The position numbers and the translations under genes are program-made. Below are positions 1 to 10,218 of a stretch of DNA of 64,000 nt, in pieces; position 1 is the first letter of the stretch; each line of letters starts with the position of its first letter. Source of the stretch: Blattamonas nauphoetae (Eukaryota; Preaxostyla; Oxymonadida); the NCBI GenBank assembly GCA_033064195.1, contig JARBJD010000152.1, forward strand, positions 108,194 through 172,193. The letters are read 5' to 3'. The notes below the pieces were generated by a model. That model saw only the letters and a list, made by a program, of their open reading frames with translations, ran no database searches and was not told where the DNA came from.

Positions 1-562
1 GTTTTCACTGTTTCCGAACTCCGAATCAATCAAGACCGTCCACTTCCTCCGAAACATGATCTGATGAAATCTCTCATCAATGAAACGCGTGTCACACGTG
101 CTCTTCTAATGGGAGTCTCCCTCAAAATGTATCTCCTCCCCTTATCGTCATCATTTTTCCTCAACTCCTCGCCTGTCCTTATACCAGCTCGAATGATTTC
201 ATGCTTGATGGTGCCAAATACTACAACGCCAGTTATTTGCACCCGAGCTGTGGATCACTTGATGGTGCCTGGCGCAAGACTTTAACAAAAGCCAAGGAAC
301 GTGGCATGAAAACTAGCTGCTACTTCGGAAGTACGATCCATTGTTGTCATCATTTTCAACCATTTTTCCTCTCTCCTATCTTCTGCTTCCTTTTTCACGA
401 ACTCTCCTTCTAGCCACTAACGAGGACGAAGCTGCTGTTCGCAAAGCTCTGACGTACCCACTCGACGAAATCTGCACGAACAATGTGCCTCTAGTCACCA
501 AGCTGGTTGGAAAGACAGTCGATAGAGGAGTTGTAAAGAAAAAAGTCTATATCAGACGATGA
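1..562 (+). CDS. 3' part of an unidentified spliced gene
   Basis: The reading frame is open from base 1, so the gene starts upstream of the window. Three exons join in frame: 1-128, 188-330 and 414-562, with GT..AG introns of 59 and 83 nt, ending at TGA. The joined tail contains LDGAKYYNASYLHPS, then a KAKERGMKTS segment, then TNEDEAAVRKAL and DEICTNNVPLV. This order (a basic helix, a strand, 'TNEDEA..', then 'D-I-TN-P-LV') is reminiscent of the C-terminal strands of glycerophosphodiester phosphodiesterase-type TIM barrels, but no catalytic residues lie in the part seen, so no function is assigned. The next gene follows on the same strand about 165 bp downstream. Confidence 0.55.
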
Positions 563-727
563 GGTTACTCTTCATTGAGTACAGTCCACCCTGTTAAATT
601 AATCCGTTTCTGAGTATTCTACTGAGATGTTTATCTATTGTTTTTCAAAGTAGTTCTTCCTCTGAAGAGACTATCGGTTCAACAATTGTCACATTTCCAG
701 CAGCCCGTATTAAATTCTTTCATTCAA

Positions 728-2338
728 ATGATTCCTTCTCTGGCGCCGTTCTTTCAAGAATTCTCGCTTTTCAGCCGTAAATTGGAAGGAGATTGTTCCC
801 GTCTGGCAATTCAGATGGATATTCCTCTCGGGATCAAGACGAAATGCCATGGAGACCGAATTCTTTTTCAGCATCAAATTGAACCAATCGAAACTCAAAT
901 AACTGATTTAGAGTCGAAAAATTCTACTAATGATCGTTTTATAGACATTCTCCCGACTGGACAGTGTCTCTGCCGTTCGATGCTGAATTCACTCCAAGAT
1001 ATCTCTAGTCACCTTCTAAATGCTGGTATTGTGTCAAATCCACCAGATTTAGATTTTTCAAAGAAAAATCCAATTCCGTCGATGACACCTCGACGGAAAA
1101 CAATCGTCCAGGACGATTCAACAAAACTGTTGAATACTCTACCACAGAATCGCAGTTTTGATGACAATAGACGGACCTCAATGGCTCAGTTTGAACAAAC
1201 ACGAGCGTTAGGGTCCATGAATACGAATACAAGCTTGTCGAGTTGGCTGGATGGAATCACACCATTTCACCAATCGGAGGGACTTGACAATGCAATGGAC
1301 ACTCCAGACCTTGACCTACCCATCATACCCTCACTTGACCTGGCTCATGCCAAACTACAAACCTCAACTCCGCTCACTGGAATTCCGGAGCTCCGACGAA
1401 TGATTACTCCTCAAACTCTCAAGGCCCGCATCGAAAGAATTGTTCCCAGCACAGCTCAACCAAACAGGGGTCTTCCATCACACACCACTCCATCAAAAAC
1501 ACCCTTGTCAAAGCCACTCATGAAAACTCCACATTTTAAGAGTGTTCTATCGACTCCAACCCATAATGGTGAACCTAGTAGAATTGTATGGTGAATTAGA
1601 TATCAGTTCATTCATTTTCATCTTTTTTATTCTCCACTTTCGCTCATTTTTGTCTTCAAATCTGAATGTTATTGTCTCTCGTTTCTCTCCAACTTCAGAC
1701 ACTTCATAATCCTCTCACGACAAATATGTCATTTGACAACGCCAATCTCAACTCCACATATCCATCCAACTTCATGGCCCAATCCGCAAGCGACAATTTT
1801 GCTATTTCACAATCGCCAATTGTTGCAACCCAAATGGATGTGATTTTTGAACCAACAGGCGACAATGCCAACTTTGGAAATATCACTGATCCAAAGGAGA
1901 TTGACACTCCAATTGTTCGCCAGAAGAGAGATCCCGAACCTCTCAAAATGGAGGCGAAGACTGTCCGTTTTGAATCATCAGCACAGATGGAGTACAACCC
2001 TGTGGCTGTGGTTACGAAAGAAGAATACAATCGTCTTCAAGTCTTCCTGAAGAGTCAAGTCTCTTTTGACCTCCTCTCATCCATGATCAAAAGACTGAAC
2101 TCTGTTCTGCTTCTCAAAGATGGAGCTGCACACAATGGAGAGACTGCTTTTACTGAAGATGAAATGCGAGAACAGATTGGAGAACGTTTGGTCTTTCTTT
2201 TCTCATTGTGTCCTAGCGGAAAAGATGAAGCCAATGATGCTCATGCTGATTGCTCTCAAACGTTTTAAAATCGAGCGAAGAGGTACTCAGACAATATACG
2301 TTCCGATCAAGCCTGAGAAGTCGATGTCAAGCTCTTGA
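728..2338 (+). CDS. SKA3-like spindle/kinetochore protein
   Basis: Three exons join in frame: 728-1585, 1699-2185 and 2217-2338. The introns are 113 and 31 nt, both GT..AG; the second corrects an otherwise premature stop. The product is about 488 residues. Residues 1-25 begin with an amphipathic helix (MIPSLAPFFQEF, then LEGDCSRL) that looks like the opening helix of SKA3, with a second helix ending SHLLNAGI. The middle is disordered and rich in TP/SP sites (TPSKTPLSK, MKTPHF), as expected for mitotic kinase targets. The C-terminal about 90 residues form a compact helical unit (VTKEEYNRLQVFLKS, LLSSMIKRLN, FTEDEMREQIGE, then KMKPMMLMLIALKR) resembling the SKA-family C-terminal fold. SKA3 works with SKA1 and SKA2 to hold kinetochores on microtubules. 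The ATG at 728 is chosen because the SKA3-like helix begins there; upstream in-frame codons lack ATG. Homology is judged by pattern, not by search. Confidence 0.5.
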
Positions 2339-2629
2339 GATCTTTTTGGCAATCATGTAAGAGAAAGTCGTTGTTAGAGAAATACCGGATCATAGACACA
2401 TTGATGGAGTGTGATGGTGCTGAAATATATTTTGTCCATTTCTCCTACGTTAGTTTCAACTCACAAAAGATACAGTTATGGGTGATAGGAAAAAGAGGAG
2501 ATTTTCTTGATCTCCTTAATAATCGTATGTCGATGAGATATCAATATAATTCATCTTCGTCTTCGATTATTTCAACTTATCATTGCCAATTTCTTCATAT
2601 ATTTCTTGATATATCGTTCATATTCCAGC

Positions 2630-3556
2630 ATGGCAATCGGAAAGAATAAGAAGCTGTCAAAAGGCTCAAAGAAAGGAGGTAAGAAGAAGGTGTATGTGTG
2701 TCTTCGATCTTCATGGGATGTCCTCCTGTTCCATCGATTTGTAGTCTCGATCCATTCGCTCGTAAGGAATGGTATGACGTGAAAGTTCCAAACTGCTTCA
2801 GTGAGCGTGTTCTTGGCAAAACTTTCGTCAACAAATCTCAGGGAATCAGTGTGCATATATCTATTCATTCATCTCTCTTTATCTCTGTATCGCCACCAAT
2901 AATTCCACATTTTCCGTCCAAATCGCAATCACTTCATTCGTTCAGAGCTCGCTAAGGATGCTCTGAAGGGTCGTGTGTTCGAGACCTTCCTCGCTGACAT
3001 CAACAAGGTTGACGAGGGTGACACCTTCCGCAAGGTTCGTCTTCGTGTCGAAGATGTTCAAGGCTCCAGCTGTTTGACCAACTTCCACGGAATGTCCATC
3101 ACCACTGACAAATCACGTTCGATGGTGAAGAAATGGCAAACTCTGATTGAGGCTGAGTGCCAAATCAAGACCACAGACAACTATGTCCTCCGCTTCTTCT
3201 GCATCGGTTTCACCCGCCACCTCCAAAGCTCTCACAAGAAGACAGCATACGCTCAATCTCAGAAAATCCGTGCCATCCGCAAGAAGATGATCGATGTCAT
3301 CCGTCTCCAGACAAGCAACTCTGATCTCAAGATGGTTGTCAAGAAAATCACCACCGACACAATCGGCAAGCAAATCGAGCGTGAATGCCGCGGAATCTTC
3401 CCAATGCAGAACTGCGTCATCCGCAAGGTGAAGGTTGTCAAGGCACCAAAGATGGAAGTCGCCAAGCTCCAAGAATTCTACCACGAAACAGGTGAGGTTA
3501 CAGGCGTCCCACAACAGGCCCCAGTTGAAGAAACTGCTGTTGAAACAACCGCTTAA
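2630..3556 (+). CDS. RPS3A: 40S ribosomal protein eS1 (RPS3A)
   Basis: Component of the small ribosomal subunit, near the mRNA exit. Exons 2630-2691, 2745-2848 and 2946-3556 join in frame around introns of 53 nt (GTATGT donor) and 97 nt (GTGTGC donor). The joined protein has the family landmarks in order: a Lys/Gly-rich N terminus ([20 protein letters not shown]), [77 protein letters not shown] and [14 protein letters not shown]. Its length, about 258 residues, is close to the usual 260. The acidic tail ends in TAA. The introns sit early in the gene, as in many ribosomal protein genes. Codon use is strongly biased, as expected for a highly expressed gene. Confidence 0.96.
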
Positions 3557-4458
3557 ACATCTCATTTGTAAGAATTCATTTTGTGTAGGTTTCTGATTGG
3601 CAGACAAGCCGAACAGGCCATGGAATCGAAATGAACCTTTTTTCTCTAAACAAGATAAAACTCAATCTTAAACATAGTTGTGTCTTATAACATATGCTAT
3701 GAACTCCAAAACTCAATCATTAGTAAAAAAATGCACCCCTTGTTTCGGAAGGAAGTCATGATTTTTCAGGTTTGACTACAGAGTACTTACAAGTTCCGAG
3801 CTGGTCAACCAAACTGAATGTTACCCGTTTAGACATTATACAGATTAAAAGAGAGTAAACTTCTTGTTTAGATGATTGTTCATGATATGGTGGTGAAATG
3901 ATGAAATAGGAGACGTGTTCGATTGTCTGAGAACCATCGGCGAATTAATCTGAAGTATATGAAAAGTCGTTCATTGGAGTGTTTGTGTGATGAAGTTATA
4001 GGCAATATACTTCTGTTCGAGGCGAGAGGAGAAAATGAGATGGTTGATGAATAGAAAGCGAGGTTGAAAGAAGTTGAAAAAATGTATCTTGGAGGGGCTC
4101 AGTTTCATCACACGGTACCTAATGTGCTGAATTAGTCTTTCTCCGTCTTACAATGAGTGATAAATCAAAGAAACAAAAGATGTTTGTTAAGGCTGAATCA
4201 TACAGAGGGTTCTTTTCGGGATGACATGGATTATCAAAAGTGAGAGACAGTTCGATGGAATGGCAATTGAACAAAACTTACAATTAAACTGTTTGGAATG
4301 AAATCATCGAAGTTGATCAGGCCCTCAAATCGAGTGTCTGGACTATTCGTGTTCCTGAAGTCGATGTCCACAAAAAAGTTTCAGAATTACGAAATATGAC
4401 CCAAGAAAGACATATACCATGATGGGAGGAAAAACAGTTATGACTCAATCTCTTTCTC
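3557..4458. other. Intergenic stretch; possible unresolved exons
   Basis: About 900 bases between RPS3A and the 3' end of TAF1. It will hold the two 3' untranslated regions. On the minus strand at 4300-4390 there is a short open stretch reading TRFEGLINFDDF, followed by a good GTAAGT-like donor near 4282. It weakly resembles an Sm/LSm strand, but no consistent start codon and downstream exon could be joined in frame. No RNA gene was recognised here. Confidence 0.4.
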
Positions 4459-7400
4459 TTATGAGATCAAGTTCTCCAGCCTCAAATACTCTTCCTCCTT
4501 CCTGAAAAACTCATACTCAGCCATTTCAACAAGCAGATCAGCAGAAAGAGTGAGAGTGGGATGCACCTCCACAGACCGAGAGTATGCATGCACGTGGTAG
4601 CACAGCAAATAAAGATCTTGGAGAAAGGCCTGTCGCGAGGAATATCTGTTTTTTCGGACGTTCTCCCGAATCCGCCCAACGTCAATCGACACCGGCACAA
4701 TATTCGAAAAGCCCGGGAGAACCGAGCGCGAGGGAAGAATTTGGAAATATTCGCAGTGGGGCGAGTTGAGGAGACGAGAGCAGAGTTGATCGAGGAGACT
4801 GGAGAGTTCAACTTGTGGGTTCGCTTTCCGGCGTGCACGTTCCTTCACAACTTCCAGCTCCACAATCTCGGACGAGTTGGAGTCTGAGTCTGAGGCTGGC
4901 TGAGCTGCTGGCTGGGAATGCTCATCCTCGGTGGTTCCCTTCCCTATTTGTGTGAGTAGCTGGGTGAGCGGTGTTTCATTGCGGATTGGCAGTGTCGACA
5001 ACAATTCCAGTTGTTCCACCGTCTTTCTCTTCTCCGTCTCCTCCCACACTTTCCTCCACTCTCCTCTTCTCCGCTGGAAGAGCGACAGAACTGTGTCCGT
5101 TTCTGGTTTCGGAGGAAGCTTTGCTGGCATAGCCTGACCCGACGCGAGTGTGAATTTGAACTCGGTCTGCCTCCGCTTCGATGGCGATGTGAGTCGGGAC
5201 CTGTCTTTCTTCTTCTTCCTGTTTGGGAGAGGAACCAGTTCCAACCTGCTTTTCTTCATCCTCTGAATGAACAATTCCCTTCGTGCTGCTTTCTGATTTC
5301 TGTTCTTCTGCGGCGAGAACGACTCTCCAAAGATGTCATCGTCCATCCGTGTCACTCGCATCTTCCCTTCTTCGATCAGACTGTGCGTGATTTTGTTCAT
5401 ATCTGGCTCCGAATCTGAGTAAAGGACAGGCCTGCCGTTGATTGGCGGAGGAGAGAGTATTGGTTCATCAGGCAAGAGCAACTGTGACTGAGTTGTTGAC
5501 GGGTTGAGGATGGCTACCTCTCGCGATTTCAGAATCGAGACCTGTTTTTCGTATCGAGTGGCATCGCTCTGTAGTTGTTGAAGTTTCAAATCATTCAATT
5601 TTAACATCGCTGCTCGCTCGGAGACACTCATCACCCGCTCTTTCTTTCTTCCAATTTTCTCCTCATTCCACGCTCGCTCCAACTCCTCCTGTCGAACACG
5701 TTCCAACTCGGCTCTCGTTTCTTCATTTGCCTGTTTCTCCAACTCCCTCATCCTCCGATTCAGTCTGACCCGAACACTTCGCAGGCAGGACTGCACTCTT
5801 TCCCTTCTCGCTGTGAGTTGCGCCAATCTCTCCTCCTCTTCCGTTCCAAGGTTGGCCCACTTCGAGTCGAGAATACGTCCTGTCGGCATCTGAGCATCGA
5901 TGGCGCAGAATGAGTGCATCGCCTGAACGACTGAGGGATCATCGATGAACGACACTTGAACAAGTGTGGATCCATCTGGGAGAGCTGTTGAGACAGTCAC
6001 TCGAACAACACACTGAGCAGACGAAAGAGGGACCGACGGCGGCGAGTTGGAGGAAGGGTTGGAGGAGAAGACGACGTGCCCGCGGAGGGGAAACGTGGGC
6101 AGTGGAACAGAATCCGACAGGTTCACTGGTTGGAGGATACTCTCGTCGAACGACCAGTCATCGCCGTCACTTCCTTCATTCTCACTCAGCGACACTGAGC
6201 TCTCTCCAAACGTGCCGAAAGTTTCTGGCGGTGTGTTCGCACGTTGGGGAGTCGGGAGAGTGTGTTGGGCGGGTTCTCTCTTTGCTGGAAGTGAGAGGAT
6301 GGGCTGCTGTGTGGTGTACGGATTGGGGATGTTGAGGAGGAGCTGCTGCGATTCTGTGTCTTTGCGTAAGATCTCATTTTGTCTTTCGATTTCCTTGACT
6401 TCCTCGTACGCACTCTCCAGTTGCATTGCCATTCCTGACAGAACGATCTGATCTCTGGTGCTTCGTTCCTTCGCCCTGTTCTGCATATTTTGGATGATTT
6501 CGTCGATGGCATCTTCCTTGACGATCATTTCGTACAGCTCTTTCGACAATTCGTACTCCTTCCATCGTCGAGTAATCGTCGGAACGTGTTTCCACTCGCT
6601 TCGGATGAACGACAGCTGGTTTCTGACGATGAGCGATCGAGCGTAGTTCTGAAGACCAACCACCGCCTGTTGAAGCTCCTCCCCACGTCGCTCTCCTGTC
6701 TTCTCGCTGATCTCCGCCTTCACTCGTCGAATCGTGTCTTTCCTCATCCTCTCGAATGCCAGGCTCATTTTCGGTCCAATCGGTGCCGATGGAGTGTTCG
6801 TCTCCAAAATGGAATTTGAGTTGACAAAATTCTGAAACACTGCTGTTTGTTCCCACGGCACAGTTCGCTGAAATCTGCGAATAGTTCGGCTGAACGACCG
6901 GAGGACAAGTTGTGATGGGAGCAAAGCGAGGGCTTTGATCATCGTCGCTTTTATTTCATCGAAACGAGCGATTGTGTGGAGTGAGTGTCCAACTGCAACA
7001 AACGATTCTGGTGAACATGATGTCTGCATGGCCTGATCGTCGGGAAGGAGGACTGTGGGTTTGAGGGAGTACGGGCTGAACGCGACTGAGGTTTTGATGC
7101 AGAATCTGTTGAGATGCGGTCGGATGAGGTCGAGTTGTGGTTGAGTGAACTGTTTGCGGAGAGAGATGGTGCTGATCGAAGGGACTGTATTTGGATTTGT
7201 TGTCTGTTGCTCCTTCAGCGTGTTCACCACTGCCACGGCGAGCCTGTTCGACGACGTGACATGCAAAGCGCGAGAGTTGGGAGTGGGCACAACTTTGTGT
7301 GGCTGAACTTGCCCAACGGTGAAGATTGCGTCGATTTCTCGAATATTGAAGTGCAACACATTTGATTCAACAGTACTGGACACAACAAGGAAGTCTGAGC

Positions 7401-9632
7401 GACTGAGTGCATGAGGAGCGGCAGGCGCGGTGAAAAGATTGTTTTCCAGAAAGAATGTTTGCGACGGGAAGACTGAGTGAGGCAGTATTGGATGGACAAA
7501 GTTAGAGTGATGTGTTTCGTCTCCAAACTCACAAAACTCAGCCTCGGAAGGAGAAAGATCCCGAGGAGGGTGAGGAACGATTCGAACGAGACTCGACATC
7601 ATCCCAACACTTGACAGGAGCAGCGGGTGCTCCTCTACAAACTCAAACAACACAACTCGCCCATCTACCCCAGAAAAATCAGAAATGTTGGACACGAACG
7701 CATTTGGGTTCTGTCTGATCTCGGAATCGATCGATAGGTCGAGAAGGGAGTCGACAGAGGTGTGCTGAAGACGAGGATGTCTCGGCTTGTATCGTGTTGT
7801 GTCAAATTCCCCTTTCTTTTTGTGTGTCTGCTTCCCAATCGAGTAGAATCGTCGTCGTTCCTGTCGGCGGATGGAGAGGAGGAGAGGAGAGGGGTGTGCG
7901 AAGAGTGGGTGGATATGGAGCAGTTTGGTGAAGAAATCTGATTGGAAGGTTGGTCGATGGAACGAGTGGAGGATTTGTGGTGTCCAGAAGAGAGGCAGTG
8001 TGCGGAGTGACAGCGTTGGAGGTGGATGTGTGATTGAGTGTTTCTGGAATTGGTGGAGTTCTGGAGTTGGTGATAAAGCTGGCGATTGAGGAGACGTTTG
8101 AACAGCGTGACGTGTCATCTCCTCGTCCTCATGATCAGAAGTGACAGAAAACGTGTTCGAGAGGGATGGGCCGGGCTGAGATGTTCGATGACGGGCTTCG
8201 CAAGCTGACCAGAGTCGATGAGATGGCGATGGTTGTGAAACAAGACCAACAGAATGTTTGTTCGAAGAAGTAGACTTTGCAATTCGGTGGCGAGACCGCA
8301 ATGATGACTTTGGGAGATGATGGGCGGGGAGAAGAGTGTGATTCCGGTTGGCGGGAGAAAATGAATCAGAAGCGGTTTGATTGAAAACATGTTGACGTTG
8401 TGTCGGTGGAATAGACTGAGGAAGGATAACAGACGATGATATTTGAGAGTGAAGATACTGACGGATCGATTGTTTTGTGTGTTTGGGGGATGCTTGTCGG
8501 AAATGAGGTGTTTGGTGAGTTTGTTTGAGTGGAGGTGGAGTTGGAACAATGAAAGGGGATTGAGGAACAACATGTACCAAAATGTCATTCAAGTTAATCG
8601 AGAGAGGAACAGATTGAGACAATTGAGAAGCTCTTTGGTTTGATATTTGTTGGGCAACGAGGTGGAGGCTGGGTGTTGCTCGCTCGAATCCAATTCGTTT
8701 CCAAGATAAGGTCCATTCATGTTCTCTCTCTGAAAGTTGATGATTCGAAAGAGAGTTTGGGGCACACTTGGATGGATTTGGAGAAATCGAGGAAGAGAAG
8801 GATGTCGGTTCCGGATGTCGAAAAAGTTGGACTATTGGGTGAAAGTCTTGAAATTTAGTCCTTGAACGGATGAGAGAATCAGCATCGGATTCAGTAAATG
8901 CATGACAATTAACGAGGAATGAAGGAATGGGTGTCCAGGAGTCATTTTTGGGGTTCAATGAAAAAGGAGATTGAAAAGTGGAATTGTGTTTAAGAACGTT
9001 TGAAATTTCAGAAATGGGTGTGTCATGTTCACTCTCTAATTGATCATGTTGTTTATGCTGTCTATGTCCCTTTTTTCGAGTTGAGAAGGAACGAAACTTC
9101 CGAATAGGCGGGAAGAATGATTGATGTTCATAGGAGTTTTCTTGGATATTCAATGGTATAAATGATTGATTTGTGGGTGAACTGTCATGTATTTCTTTGG
9201 CAAGGATATGTGGGATTGATGGTGAGAAGAGTTTGATGAATGGAAGTGGTTTAGATGGATCAATCGGAATTTGTGGGAGAGTATGTTTCTGGTCTGGGTG
9301 GAAAAAGAGGCAATAATCAGAATAATATGATAAATAATCTCTGCATAAACAGAGAGTGAACAATGAGAGAAAAGAAAACGATCGTCATCAATAGGCTAAA
9401 ATGTTGTATCAAACCGATAGATTTTTGGTGAGAGATAACAAAAGAAGGTATATCATCATGGAGCAGAATATCATCCCCTAAAATCCTGTTGAGCTCGTGG
9501 ACTTCTTGGCGTGTGATCTTTTCGCGAGGAGTAACATAGAGAGATCAAAGGATGCAGATAAAGACGAACCTTGAAGAGATTGACACCAGATTTAACAGGG
9601 ATGATATCTTGGCTCTGAACATTAGGTAGCAT
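4459..9632 (-). CDS. TAF1: TAF1, largest TFIID subunit, with bromodomain
   Basis: Scaffold subunit of the general transcription factor TFIID. Three exons join in frame: 9632-9570, 9517-9415 and 9293-4459, with introns of 52 and 121 nt (the latter ends in a strong CCACCCAG acceptor). The product is about 1,666 residues and begins MLPNVQSQDIIPVKSG. Residues about 40-490 are Ser/Pro/His-rich and disordered. The conserved TAF1 core follows: GRVVLFEFVEEHPLLLSSVG near 7,610-7,670, then FFLENNLFTAPAAPHAL, IREIDAIFTVGQVQP and a VPWEQTAVFQNF segment. A Lys/Arg/Glu-rich helical stretch comes next. The C terminus (about 4459-4830) is a bromodomain: ELSSLLDQLCSRLL, then VSIDVGRIRENVRKNRYSSR and FLQDLYLLCYHVHAYSRS. 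Human TAF1 has two bromodomains; only one is seen here. The gene is divergent from the coiled-coil gene at 10219, sharing about 590 bp. The TAF1 identity is strong; the N-terminal exon model is an inference from splice sites. Confidence 0.88.
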
Positions 9633-10218
9633 TGCATTAATTCATGGTTGAAAAATGTGGCCCGAAATCACAATTTTCCTTCACTTTTTTTGGATTTAAA
9701 CTGACAAAAATGATTAGTGATATGAGGTAGAGAGTGGTGTCAGGAAATGGATCACTTTGAATATGTAGAAGGAGAGGAGGAGACCCAGAGAATCCTCTGT
9801 GAAATGATGAGGGATACACAGAATGAAGAAATCACGAAATATAAATGAACTGTGAATATGAACACAGTACAAATCTCCAATCCGTTCCTTGTCCACTGTT
9901 TAGTAAGCTTCAACATCAACAGTGTGTCCCACAGAGAAAATGAGACACATCTTGTGTATGTTCATGAATCATGATAAATTGTGGATGATTGCGCAATTTC
10001 CGTGTTAGAGCTTCATTTAGGAGGGGTTCAGCAAGATATACCCTGTATTTTCAGGGTGAAAATGTTATTCTTAGAAAACACCATCATTTCCTCGAGATAT
10101 CTCATAAAAAACCCAGATACATCCTAAATATCCGTTTTCGAAGACAATTTTTGTGTATAGTTAGTAATACTGTCCAATCAATCGAAGGATCAAATCAAGG
10201 TTGGGACAGATCGATTTC
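9633..10218. promoter_or_regulatory. Divergent intergenic region, TAF1 / coiled-coil gene
   Basis: About 590 bases between two oppositely oriented starts. It must hold the promoters and 5' untranslated regions of both genes. I see no TATA box or repeated motif that clearly marks either start. Additional 5' exons of the coiled-coil gene could lie here, because its frame stays open upstream of the first ATG to about 10201. Confidence 0.45.

Noticed and set aside
638-727. Upstream extension of the SKA3-like frame from a TTG
   Set aside because: No ATG in this stretch; the family-like first helix begins exactly at the ATG at 728.
3113-3607. Minus-strand 164-codon frame over RPS3A
   Set aside because: Shadow of a highly biased, highly conserved ribosomal protein gene on the other strand.
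4282-4400. Possible Sm/LSm exon on the minus strand (FEGLINFDDF)
   Set aside because: The similarity is confined to about 12 residues and no in-frame start or second Sm motif could be joined.
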